Shown here: positions 1 through 8,497 of the stretch, piece by piece
Numbering within the stretch: the stretch's first letter is position 1
How the letters are laid out: each line of letters opens with the position of its first letter
Notes under the pieces: model-generated
Database searches by the model: none
Told to the model about the DNA's origin: nothing
What the model saw: the letters and a program-made list of their open reading frames with translations, nothing else
From: Nitriliruptoraceae bacterium
GTDB taxonomy: Bacteria; Actinomycetota; Nitriliruptoria; Nitriliruptorales; Nitriliruptoraceae
Length of the DNA: 17,169 nt
Reading direction: 5' to 3'
Assembly (NCBI GenBank): GCA_003554005.1
Contig: PWEU01000192.1
Coordinates: 1-17,169, forward strand
Position numbers and translations under genes: made by a program

Positions 1-1022
<1,022 letters not shown>

Positions 1023-1038
<16 letters not shown>

Positions 1039-2750
1039 CCGCCGCCACCCGGGGTCTCCACGATCAGGCGGTCGCCGGCCGCGAGCCACACGGTGGTCTT
1101 CGGCGGCAGCTCCTCCTCGGGGCCCTCGGTGCCGTCGGGGCCCTCGGTGCCGTCGGCGCCCTCGGCGGTGCCCTCGGCGGCCTCGGCGGTGCCGTCGGTG
1201 CCGGCGGCGCGGCGCACGGCGTTGCGCCCCCGGGCCCCCTCGCCACCACCGGCCGCGCCCGGCGGGGCGTGCCGGCGCCGCTCGGTCACCAGCGAGGTGG
1301 TCGCGTCGTCGGTGAGGACCTCGAGCACCCGTCGGAGCCCCGCGCCACCTCGGTGCCGCCCCTGCCCGCCCGAGCCGGGCCGCAGCGCGTACTCGACGAC
1401 CCGGAGCGGGTAGGCCAGTTCGAAGGCTTCGATCGGGGTGTTGCGGGTGTTGGTCATGTGGGAGTGGGTGCCGTCGGCGCCGGGGCCCCAGGGGCCGGCC
1501 CCGGTGCCACCGGCCAGGGTCTCGTAGTAGGTGAAGGCGGCGCCGGTCCGGGGGTCGGTGCCGCCGAGAAGGGTGTTGTTCATCGTCCCCTGGCTGGCCG
1601 CGCCGACCCGGTCCTCGGTGAGCTGGGCGAAGCAGGCCAGCAGGACGTCGACGATGCGTTGGGAGGTCTCGACGTTGCCCGCGGCCACTGCGGCGGGAGG
1701 CCGGGCGTCGACGATGGTGCCCGGCTCGGTCCGCAGGGTCAGCGCGCGGCGGAGCCCGTCGTTGGCCGGCACGTCCGGCGCGACCACCGCCCGCAGCGCG
1801 TACACCGCGGCGGACAGGGTCACGGCCACCGGGCAGTTCACGTTGCCGGGGACCTGGGGGTCGGAGCCGGTCAGGGCGCAGGTGACGTGTCCGTCCGCGA
1901 TCGTCACCGACGCGCGGATCGCGATGTCGCTGGTGCCGGCCCCGTCGTCGTCGAGGACGTCCTCGGCGTGGGCGAGGCCGTCGGGCAGCCGCCGGAGCGC
2001 GGCGGTGACGGTGCGCTCGGCGTGGTCGAGGGTGGCGGCCATGGCCGCGGCCAGCCCGCCCGGGGTGCTCGACCTGGCGCGCTGGGCGGCGGCGAGTTCG
2101 CGCAGGCGTCGGGCGGCGAGGTGGTTCGCCCCGAGCTGGGCGCGTAGGTCACCGAGCCGCTCGTCGGGCGTGCGGGTGTTGGCCAGCAGCAGCGCCACCA
2201 GGTCGCGCTGCTCCTCGCCGGCCACCACCAGCCGGACCGGGGGGATCCGCAGGCCTTCGGCCACGATGTCCACCGCTCCGGTCGGCATCGACCCGGGCGC
2301 GGCGCCGCCGACGTCGGAGTGGTGGGCTCGGTTGGCGGCGTAGCCGAGCAGGACGCCGGCCTCGTCGTGGACGGGAGCGACCAAGGTCCAGTCGGGGAGG
2401 TGGGTCCCACCGGCGTAGGGGTCGGAGACCAGCACCTGGTCATCGGGGTCGAGCGCTGGGAAGGCGTCGCGGGCCGCGGCGACCGACAGCGGCATGGAAC
2501 CGAGGTGGACGGGGATGTGCTCGGCCTGGGCGACCATCCGGCCGTCCGTGTCGAACACCGCCGTCGAGCAGTCCATGCGCTCCTTGATGTTGGGCGAGTA
2601 CGCGGTGCGGCGCAGCGCCGCACCGGCCTCCTCGGCGATGCCCGCCAGCGCGTTGCGCACCACCTCCAGGGTGATGGGGTCGACCCCGGCGCCGTCGACC
2701 CCGGCGCCGTCGACCCCGGCGCCGCGTTCGGCGGTGGGTGGGTCCGTCAT
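1023..2750 (-). CDS. hyuB: Hydantoinase B / oxoprolinase-type subunit
   Basis: Beta subunit of the ATP-dependent HyuA/HyuB amide-ring hydrolases (N-methylhydantoinase, 5-oxoprolinase, caprolactamase and acetophenone carboxylase relatives); the substrate cannot be read from sequence. Family signatures are DPITLEVVRNAL near residues 24-35, SPNIKERMDCSTAVFD, DPYAGGTHLPD, the putative metal-binding NRAHHSDVGG, GADGTHSHMTNTRNTP, and the C-terminal GDRLIVETPGGGGYG. The 575-residue length is within the usual range but includes two oddities: a triple GAGVD repeat before the domain starts, and an acidic Gly/Thr/Glu/Pro low-complexity insert at about residues 517-547, just ahead of the final conserved LPPKTTVWLAAGD. 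The ATG overlaps the hyuA stop as ATGA, and GGAGGAGG four bases upstream is a strong ribosome site. Its stop lies within the lysS tail on the opposite strand. Confidence 0.93.
1110..1202 (-). repeat. Imperfect repeat encoding an acidic insert in HyuB
   Basis: On the plus strand the stretch is built of variants of GGGGCCCTCGGTGCCGTC (18 bp, twice in a row) followed by shorter GCCCTCGGCGGT-like units. In the hyuB frame it reads as a Gly-Thr-Glu-Gly-Pro/Asp series of about 31 residues, directly before the conserved C-terminal segment. All unit lengths preserve the frame, so the gene stays open. It looks like in-frame repeat expansion of a surface loop rather than a domain. Confidence 0.7.
2679..2723 (-). 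repeat. Three perfect 15-bp tandem copies at the HyuB N-terminus
   Basis: GTCGACCCCGGCGCC occurs three times head to tail without a mismatch and encodes three GAGVD (Gly-Ala-Gly-Val-Asp) units just before the start of the conserved HyuB domain. Perfect identity of 15-bp units suggests recent slippage expansion. A frame-neutral unit in a non-conserved N-terminal extension is compatible with a functional protein. Confidence 0.85.
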
Positions 2751-4765
2751 CGGGCCTCCTCCAGCACCAGCACCCCGCGGGGGTCGACCTCGCCGACCTG
2801 CCAGGGGGCGATCCAGACCGTGGCGTCGAGACCGATGACCACGGCCGGCCCGCGCAGGCGCGCTCCCACCCCGAGCGCGGCCCGGTCGATCAGCTCGGCC
2901 CGCACCACCTCGCCGTCGGCGGCGACCACCTCACGGGTCCCGAGCCGGGCGGCAGCCACGTCCCCGCCACCCGTCAGCGGTGGGAGGGGGAGCACGGGAG
3001 CGGGGCCTTCGGCGCGGACGCGCAGCGCGATCACCTCGACGGGGGCATCCGGTTGGTCGTAGCCGTAGCGCTCCCGGTGGGCGGCGTGGAACCGCTCGGT
3101 GAGCGCCGCTGGGTCGGGGGTCCCGGTGACCTCGAGCTCGAAGGCCTGGCCGCGGTAGCGCAGATCCGCGCTTGCGAACACGGCGGCGACCTCCATCCCC
3201 TGGTCGGTCCCGGCCCGGCGGGCATCGGCCTCCAGCTCGTCCCAGTCGGTCTCGAGCGACGCCGAGGTGGTCTGGGCGAGGTCGCCGAGGTGGGCCCGGG
3301 CCCGGTCGACGGTGACCGGCGCGGCCAGCAGGCCCAGCGCCGACAGCACGCCCGGGTTGGGGGGCACGAGCACCCGGCGGCAGCCGAGCTCGGCGGCCAG
3401 CGCCGCCTGGTGCAGGGGGCCGGCCCCTCCGAAGGGCAGCAGCGCGAACTCGCGGGGGTCGTGGCCGCGCTCGACCGAGACCACCCGAAGCGCCTGGGCC
3501 ATCGCGGCATCGGTCACGGCCACGATGCCGGTGGCGCAGTCGCGGACGTCCAGCCCGAGCTCGGTGGCCAGGGCGGCCACGGCGGCCTCGGCGAGGTCCG
3601 CCCTGAGCGGCAGCGAGCCGCCGAGGCGCACGTCCGGGTCCAGCCGGCCGAGGACCACGTTCGCGTCGGTGACCGTGGCCTGCGTGCCCCCGGCGCCGTA
3701 GCAGGCGGGACCGGGGTCGGCGCCGGCGGAACGCGGACCGACCCGCAGTGCCCCGCCGTCGTCGCGCCAGGCCAGCGACCCACCCCCGGCTCCGATCGTG
3801 TGGATGTCGGTGCTGGTGACCGCGAAGGGCAGCCCGCCTATCGCGCCATCGGCGGTGGTGCGAGGGCGCCCGTCCGCGACCAGCGTGACGTCGGTCGAGG
3901 TCCCGCCGACGTCGAAGGCGATCAGCGACGGCTCCCCGCACGTCGTCCCGAGCGCGGCCGCGCCCCAGGCGCCGGCGGCCGGGCCGGACAGCACGGCGCG
4001 CACCGGCTCGCGGGCGGCGACCGCGGCCGTGGCCGTCCCGCCCCCGGAGCGCATCACCTCGACGGGGACGGGCAGGCCGTCACCCGCCAGGCGGTCCGAC
4101 AGTGAGCCGAGGTAGCGGTGCATCCGGGGGGCGAGGTAGGCGTTCAGCACGACCGTCGAGGTGCGCTCCACCTCACGCAGCACCGGGAGCAGCCGGCTCG
4201 CTCTGGTGACGGGCACGCCCAGCGGCGCCAGCGCGTCTGCCAGCCGGTCCTCGTGGGCACCGTCGAGGAACCCGAACAGCAGGCTGATCGCCACCGCCTC
4301 GGGCTCCAGCGCCGCCACCGCCGCGGCGACCCGGGCCACCTCGCCGTCGGTGAGCGGGGTGTGGACCGAGCCGTCGGCGTCGACGCGCTCGCCGACCTCG
4401 ACGACCTGCTCGCGGGGCACGAGCGGAGCGGGGCGGCGGGCGTCGAGCCGGTAGAGGTGCGGCCGATCCTGGCGGGCGATGGCGAGCAGGTCACCGAACC
4501 CGGCGGTGGTGACCAGGACCGTGCGGGCACCGTCGCGTTCCAGGACGGTGTTGGTCGCCACGGTCGTGCCGTGGACGAAGCGGGCCAGGTCGCCGACCGC
4601 GACCTCCGCGCGGGTCAGCGCGTCACCGATGCCGCGGGCCTGGTCGGCAGGCGTGGACGGGACCTTGGCGACGGTCAGCCGGTCACCGGCGAGGTGGACG
4701 AGGTCGGTGAAGGTCCCCCCGACATCGACGCCGACGCGACCAGCAGGACCGTCCGGCGGGCTCAC
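2747..4765 (-). CDS. hyuA: Hydantoinase A / oxoprolinase-type ATPase subunit
   Basis: Alpha subunit partnering HyuB; the family uses ATP to activate lactam or hydantoin rings before hydrolysis. The N-terminus has the actin-like phosphate-binding motif GVDVGGTFTDLV (about residues 12-23), then FVHGTTVATNTVLERDG and IARQDRPHLYRLD, typical of the hydantoinase/oxoprolinase N-terminal region. A second ATPase motif, FDVGGTSTDVTLV, lies near residue 280, and FGGAGPLHQAALAAELG with PPNPGVLSALGLL lies in the last third. The 672-residue length is normal. The start is GTG, sharing GTGA with the stop of the upstream NlpC/P60 gene; no strong ribosome site is seen there, so translation is probably coupled. 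The stop overlaps the hyuB start by 4 bp, implying stoichiometric coupling of the two subunits. Substrate (5-oxoproline, N-methylhydantoin or other) is undetermined. Confidence 0.94.
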   Translation of the reverse strand: MSPPDGPAGRVGVDVGGTFTDLVHLAGDRLTVAKVPSTPADQARGIGDALTRAEVAVGDLARFVHGTTVATNTVLERDGARTVLVTTAGFGDLLAIARQDRPHLYRLDARRPAPLVPREQVVEVGERVDADGSVHTPLTDGEVARVAAAVAALEPEAVAISLLFGFLDGAHEDRLADALAPLGVPVTRASRLLPVLREVERTSTVVLNAYLAPRMHRYLGSLSDRLAGDGLPVPVEVMRSGGGTATAAVAAREPVRAVLSGPAAGAWGAAALGTTCGEPSLIAFDVGGTSTDVTLVADGRPRTTADGAIGGLPFAVTSTDIHTIGAGGGSLAWRDDGGALRVGPRSAGADPGPACYGAGGTQATVTDANVVLGRLDPDVRLGGSLPLRADLAEAAVAALATELGLDVRDCATGIVAVTDAAMAQALRVVSVERGHDPREFALLPFGGAGPLHQAALAAELGCRRVLVPPNPGVLSALGLLAAPVTVDRARAHLGDLAQTTSASLETDWDELEADARRAGTDQGMEVAAVFASADLRYRGQAFELEVTGTPDPAALTERFHAAHRERYGYDQPDAPVEVIALRVRAEGPAPVLPLPPLTGGGDVAAARLGTREVVAADGEVVRAELIDRAALGVGARLRGPAVVIGLDATVWIAPWQVGEVDPRGVLVLEEAR

Positions 4766-5844
4766 ACGCGACCGAAGCCGACGACGCCGCGCCGGGTCAG
4801 CCCGTCGGAGCGGACCCGCACGTGGTTGCCGCTGTTGGGTGCCTCGACGACCTGGCCGTTGCCGATGTAGATCGCGACGTGGCTGACCGGCGAGTGGTAG
4901 AAGACCAGGTCACCGGGCCGCAGGTCGGAGCGGGAGATCCGGGTCGTCGCGCTGTACATCGCCGAGGACGAGCGGGGCAGGTGGGAGATACCGGCCGCCC
5001 GGTAGGCGTAGGTCACGAGCCCCGAGCAGTCGAAGGAGTTCGGCCCGGAGCCGCCCCAGGCGTAGGGCTTGCCGACCTGGCCGAGGGCGACCTGCACGGC
5101 GGAGCCCAGCGACGACCGGGTCGAGGGGGCAGGACCGGCGGCCGCCACCGAAGGCGTCGAGGTGGCGGCTCGCTGGCGGGCGAGCTCGCGCTGCCGCTCC
5201 AGCTCGCGCTGCCGGGCGGCCTCCTCCTCCTCGCGCTGCACCGTGAGCTCGAGCAGCTCCTCGAGCTCGGCGACCTCCTCGGCGGTGGTCGCGAACAGCT
5301 CCTGCAGCTCGGCGTTGCGCTCCTCGAGCTCGGCCGTGACCTCATCGGCCAGCGCAACCGTCTCGGTCTGGCGGGTCTCGGCCGCGGCGATGGCGGTGTT
5401 GGTCGCGGTCAGCTGCTCGAGGTCACTGGACTGGCGATCCAGGATCTGACGCAGCGTGGTGGAGCGCAGTCCCAGGTCCGAGGGGTCGCTGGAGACCAGC
5501 GTCGAGAGCTCGACGCCGGGGCCGACCTTGTGCAGCAGGCGGACGTGGTCCCCGACGCTGACGGTCAGGGTGGCGGCCTCCACACGGAGCTCCTCGAGGT
5601 CACGCTGCAGGGCCGCGAGGGTGGCCTCGGCGTACTCGAGTTCGTCGAGGGCATCGTTGTAGGCGTTCTGTGCCTGGCCGCGCTGCTGGTCGATCTCGTC
5701 GTAGCGGGCCTCGGCGGCCCTGAGGTCGTCGCGGACCTCGGAGCTCGACGGGTTGGCGACCGCTGTCGCGGCGAAGGCGATGACCAGCACGAGCGCCAGC
5801 GCGGAGGCCACGGGGCCACGACGCAGCGCAGGGGAGCGGGACAC
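4762..5844 (-). CDS. Secreted NlpC/P60 peptidoglycan endopeptidase, RipA-like
   Basis: Exported cell-wall hydrolase expected to cut the D-gamma-glutamyl-diaminopimelate bond of stem peptides. Residues 1-30 form a signal peptide (RR near the start, hydrophobic core, ATAVA cleavage before N31). Residues about 35-235 are a long Glu/Arg/Gln-rich coiled coil with a run of EEEEAARQRELERQRE type, followed by an Ala/Ser/Pro linker and the NlpC/P60 domain (about 245-360). Catalytic Cys is C273 in FDCSGLV, His is H322 in SPVSHVAIYIG, and E334 in VVEAPN is a plausible third residue. The spacings (49 and 12) match what I recall for mycobacterial RipA (Cys383/His432/Glu444). The GTG start has GAGG 6 bases upstream. 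It is the first gene of an operon with hyuA and hyuB (4-bp overlap). Confidence 0.93.
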   Translation of the reverse strand: MSRSPALRRGPVASALALVLVIAFAATAVANPSSSEVRDDLRAAEARYDEIDQQRGQAQNAYNDALDELEYAEATLAALQRDLEELRVEAATLTVSVGDHVRLLHKVGPGVELSTLVSSDPSDLGLRSTTLRQILDRQSSDLEQLTATNTAIAAAETRQTETVALADEVTAELEERNAELQELFATTAEEVAELEELLELTVQREEEEAARQRELERQRELARQRAATSTPSVAAAGPAPSTRSSLGSAVQVALGQVGKPYAWGGSGPNSFDCSGLVTYAYRAAGISHLPRSSSAMYSATTRISRSDLRPGDLVFYHSPVSHVAIYIGNGQVVEAPNSGNHVRVRSDGLTRRGVVGFGRV

Positions 5845-5919
5845 GAGTGACCTCGGGGTGGCGCAGAGGCGATATAACGGTGACGGGACGGACCCCCGTG
5901 CCGTCCACAGACGGTCGCA

Positions 5920-5925
5920 AGCGTA
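5920..5925 (-). promoter_or_regulatory. Possible -10 box for the nlpC-hyuA-hyuB operon
   Basis: The minus strand reads GGGTTACGCTTGC here, giving TACGCT, which fits the TANNNT pattern of actinobacterial sigma-A promoters, 76 bases before the GTG. No good -35 is found 16-19 bp further upstream. Low confidence. Confidence 0.22.
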
Positions 5926-6022
5926 ACCCTCCCGTCGCCCCTGTGGTACCCCAGAGCGGCTGCCCGGACACCGTCCGCGGCTGGTCGGGCGGGTCCGCGG
6001 GTGGGCCGGGGCTGCTCCTCGC

Positions 6023-6028
6023 TAGGCT
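6023..6028 (+). promoter_or_regulatory. Candidate -10 box of the purN-purH-folD unit
   Basis: TAGGCT within GCTAGGCTCC (6021-6030) fits TANNNT, and is 49 bases before the purN ATG. The same ten bases occur at 10107-10116 upstream of mdh at nearly the same distance from the start codon, which raises confidence. A matching -35 box is not evident. Confidence 0.45.
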
Positions 6029-6077
6029 CCCCGCCGCGCCGACCTCCGACCTCCACCCCGATGGCCGAGGGAGCTGT

Positions 6078-6818
6078 ATGTCCCGCCCTGCTCGCGCCAC
6101 ACGTCTGGCCGTGCTCATCTCCGGTGGGGGTTCGAACCTGCGCGCGCTGCTGGAGGCGATCGCCGCTGATCCGGCCTTCGGCGGCGAGGTGGTCGTCGTC
6201 GGGACCGATCGCAGCGATGCCGGTGGCCTGCAGCACGCCCGCGACGCCGAGATCCCGACCGTGGTGGAGGTGCTCGAACGCGGTTCCGACCGGGCCGCCT
6301 GGGAGGACCGGCTGGCGGCACGCCTCATCGAGCATGACGCCGAGGTGGTGGTGCTCGCCGGCTTCATGCGGATCCTGTCGGGGCGGTTCCTCGCCCACTG
6401 GCCGGACCGGGTGCTCAACACCCACCCGTCCCTGCTCCCCGCCTTCCGCGGTGCCCACGCCGTGCGGGAGGCCCTCGGGGACGGCGTCGCCGTGACCGGC
6501 TGCACCGTCCACCTCGTCGACGAGCAGGTCGACCACGGCCCGATCCTCGTACAGGAGGCGGTGCCGGTGCTGGCCGACGACACCGAGGAGCGCCTCCACG
6601 AGCGCATCAAGTCCGTCGAGCACCGGCTCCTGCCGGCCGGCGTCCGGCTCCTGTGCCACGATCGGCTCCGGATCGAAGGTCGCCGGGTCCGCATCCTGCC
6701 GGCCGACGACGCGTCGGCCTCCCCGACCGTTCTCCCCGACCCTGAGCCCACCCCTCCCGGCCCTGAACCCACCCCTCCCGACCCTGAGCCCACCCCCGGA
6801 GCAGAGGACCACCCGTGA
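6078..6818 (+). CDS. purN: Phosphoribosylglycinamide formyltransferase (GART)
   Basis: Third step of de novo purine synthesis: transfers a formyl group from 10-formyl-tetrahydrofolate to GAR. The ATG at 6078 is chosen over upstream in-frame starts because GAGGGAG lies just before it and MSRPARATRLAVLISGGGSNL places the phosphate-binding loop (GGGSNL, residues 16-21) at the family position. Catalytic residues are visible: N114 and H116 in LNTHPSLLPAFRG, and D152 in VDEQVDHGPIL, corresponding to E. coli Asn106, His108 and Asp144. At 246 residues it is longer than the usual 190-215; the excess is a proline-rich tail (from about residue 215) made of PEPTPP-type repeats. The stop overlaps the purH GTG by 4 bp (GTGA), so the two are translationally coupled. 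Confidence 0.95.
   Translation: MSRPARATRLAVLISGGGSNLRALLEAIAADPAFGGEVVVVGTDRSDAGGLQHARDAEIPTVVEVLERGSDRAAWEDRLAARLIEHDAEVVVLAGFMRILSGRFLAHWPDRVLNTHPSLLPAFRGAHAVREALGDGVAVTGCTVHLVDEQVDHGPILVQEAVPVLADDTEERLHERIKSVEHRLLPAGVRLLCHDRLRIEGRRVRILPADDASASPTVLPDPEPTPPGPEPTPPDPEPTPGAEDHP
6741..6800 (+). repeat. 21-bp tandem repeat encoding the PurN C-terminal tail
   Basis: Three units beginning CCTGAGCCCACCC / CCTGAACCCACCC / CCTGAGCCCACCC start at 6741, 6762 and 6783; the first two are full 21-bp copies with two mismatches, the third is partial. Each unit encodes seven residues (PEPTPPG/D type). The array sits between the last conserved PurN segment and the purH start, so the tail appears to be a former spacer absorbed into the gene or a slippage expansion. 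Confidence 0.8.
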
Positions 6819-8356
6819 CCCCGCTCGACACCACCCCCGTCGCCCGCGCCCTGGTCAGCTGCTTCGACAAGGCCGGAGTGGCCGAGTTCGGCGCCGCCCT
6901 GCACGAGCTCGGCGTCGAGGTGCTCTCCACCGGCTCCACCGCCGGCGTGCTCCGTGACGCCGGGGTTCCCGTCACCGAGGTGTCGGAGGTGACCGGGTTC
7001 CCGGAGTGCCTGGACGGGCGGGTCAAGACCCTCCACCCGGCGGTGCACGCCGGGATCCTGGCCGACCGGACCGATCCCGCCCACGTCGCGGAGCTGGCCG
7101 AGATGGAGCTGGAGGCCATCGACCTGGTGGTCGTCAACCTCTACCCCTTCGCCGACACCGTCAGCTCCGGGGCGCCGGACGCCGACGTGGTCGAGATGAT
7201 CGACATCGGTGGGCCGACGATGGTGCGCGCCGCGGCCAAGAACCACGGGTCGGTCGGGGTCCTGGTGGATCCGGATGACTACCCGGCCGTCCTCGACGAG
7301 CTGAGCGACACCGGTGGACTGAGCGGTCCACTGCGTCGCCGCCTGGCGGCCCGGGCCTTCCAGCACACCGCCGCCTACGACGCCGCCGTCGCCGACTGGT
7401 TCCAGCGTGAGCACGACGTGCCGGCGCAGCTCCACCTCGCCGTCCCCGTCCGTCAGGAGCTGCGGTACGGCGAGAACCCTCACCAGCGCGCGGCCTTCTA
7501 CGCCCTGCCTGACGCCGCAGGGATCGCCGCCGCAGAGCAGCTCCACGGCAAGGAGCTGTCCTACAACAACCTGCTGGACACCGACGCGGCGTGGGGGATG
7601 GCGGTGGAGATCGAGGAGCCCTGCGTCGCCATCATCAAGCACACCAACCCGGCCGGCTACGCCGTGGCCGAGGAGCTGGAGACCGCGTACGCCCGGGCGC
7701 TGGAGGGCGATCCGGTCAGCGCCTTCGGGGGGATCGTAGCCACCAACCGGGTGATCGACGCCGCCACGGCCGCGCGGATCACCGAGGTGTTCACCGAGGT
7801 GGTGATCGCGCCGGGCTACGACGACGACGCCCTCGCACTCCTGCAGGCGAAGAAGAACCTGCGCATCCTGCGCGTGCCCGACGCGGCCCGCCCCGGTCCG
7901 GCCCGCCAGCTGCGCTCGGTGGCCGGAGGCCTGCTGCTGCAGGACGCGGACACCGCCGAGGAGTCCTGGTCCGACTGGCGGATCGTCACCCGCGCCCAGC
8001 CCGACGAGCTCACCCTCGCCGACCTGCGGTTCGCCTGGATCGCGGCCAAGCACACCAAGTCCAACGCCATCGTGCTCGCCAGCGGCGGGCAGGTCGTCGG
8101 CGTCGGAGCCGGGCAGATGAGCCGGGTGGACAGTGTCCGGCTCGCGGTCGAGCGCTCCGGCGAGCGTCACGTGGGCGCCGTGCTCGCCAGCGACGCGTTC
8201 TTCCCCTTCCGTGACGGGCCCGACGCCGCCGCCGCGGCGGGCGTGCGCGCCATCGTGCAACCCGGCGGTTCGGGGCGCGACGAAGAGGTGATCGCCGCCG
8301 CCGACGAGCACGGCATCCCGATGGTGTTCACCGGCCGGCGTCATTTCCGGCACTGA
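6815..8356 (+). CDS. purH: Bifunctional AICAR formyltransferase / IMP cyclohydrolase
   Basis: Catalyses the last two steps of IMP synthesis. The N-terminal MGS-like cyclohydrolase domain shows ARALVSCFDKAG at the start, VEVLSTGST and GRVKTLHPAVHAGIL; the C-terminal formyltransferase domain shows ELRYGENPHQRAAFY, LHGKELSYNNLLD, the catalytic Lys-His pair K275-H276 in IIKHTNPAGYAV, GDPVSAFGGIVATN, KHTKSNAIVLA, VGVGAGQMSRVDSV, and ends FTGRRHFRH, the typical terminus. Length 513 fits the family (about 510-530). The GTG start overlaps the purN stop, with AGAGGA six bases ahead. Uses the same 10-formyl-THF cofactor as PurN, which FolD downstream helps to supply. Confidence 0.97.
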   Translation: MTPLDTTPVARALVSCFDKAGVAEFGAALHELGVEVLSTGSTAGVLRDAGVPVTEVSEVTGFPECLDGRVKTLHPAVHAGILADRTDPAHVAELAEMELEAIDLVVVNLYPFADTVSSGAPDADVVEMIDIGGPTMVRAAAKNHGSVGVLVDPDDYPAVLDELSDTGGLSGPLRRRLAARAFQHTAAYDAAVADWFQREHDVPAQLHLAVPVRQELRYGENPHQRAAFYALPDAAGIAAAEQLHGKELSYNNLLDTDAAWGMAVEIEEPCVAIIKHTNPAGYAVAEELETAYARALEGDPVSAFGGIVATNRVIDAATAARITEVFTEVVIAPGYDDDALALLQAKKNLRILRVPDAARPGPARQLRSVAGGLLLQDADTAEESWSDWRIVTRAQPDELTLADLRFAWIAAKHTKSNAIVLASGGQVVGVGAGQMSRVDSVRLAVERSGERHVGAVLASDAFFPFRDGPDAAAAAGVRAIVQPGGSGRDEEVIAAADEHGIPMVFTGRRHFRH

Positions 8357-8392
8357 GCCAGCTCCGCTCCGAACCTCGAGCGCCAGCTCCCC

Positions 8393-8472
8393 CCCGCCCT
8401 GACGTCGCCCCGCCCCGACCCCACCCCGCCCTGACGTCGCCCCGCCCTGACGTCGCCCCGACCCGACCCCAC
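8393..8472 (+). repeat. Five 16-bp units in the purH-folD spacer
   Basis: The spacer is built of 16-bp units in the order A-B-A-A-B': A is CCCGCCCTGACGTCGC (8393, 8425 and 8441, all identical), B is CCCGCCCCGACCCCAC (8409), and B' differs from B by one base (8457). Unit A contains the palindrome GACGTC. It lies upstream of the folD ribosome site in the 141-bp gap, which is otherwise C-rich and empty of genes. Confidence 0.85.
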
Positions 8473-8497
8473 CCCCGACCCGCAGGAGGTCACCGAG

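Larger units (their letters stand above)
5845..6077. promoter_or_regulatory. Divergent intergenic region between nlpC/p60 and purN
   Basis: No convincing gene is present in these 233 bp; the purN frame stays open upstream but encodes unconserved sequence. It must hold promoters for both directions. On the nlpC side, CCGTC (5901-5905) can pair either with GACGG (5910-5914) or, as CCGTCC, with GGACGG (5886-5891), giving two mutually exclusive hairpins in the presumed leader. I see no recognisable riboswitch consensus, including no ydaO (c-di-AMP) type, although these often precede NlpC/P60 genes in actinobacteria. Confidence 0.6.

Noticed and set aside
2738..4105. A 455-codon plus-strand frame opposite hyuA
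   Set aside because: Low-complexity Gly/Arg/Val translation fully antisense to the conserved HyuA domains.
5847..6077. N-terminal extension of PurN starting at 5847
   Set aside because: The extra 77 residues are unconserved, the candidate promoter lies within it, and ATG 6078 has a good ribosome site and a family-like N-terminus.
6061..6077. Upstream ATG that could start a regulatory uORF before purN
   Set aside because: No ribosome site precedes it and it is out of frame, running as a shadow of purN; nothing supports translation.
5845..6077. ydaO/c-di-AMP riboswitch before the NlpC/P60 gene
   Set aside because: I looked for the conserved GGGAACC- and GGGGTGAA-like blocks on the minus strand and did not find them; the leader also seems too short.
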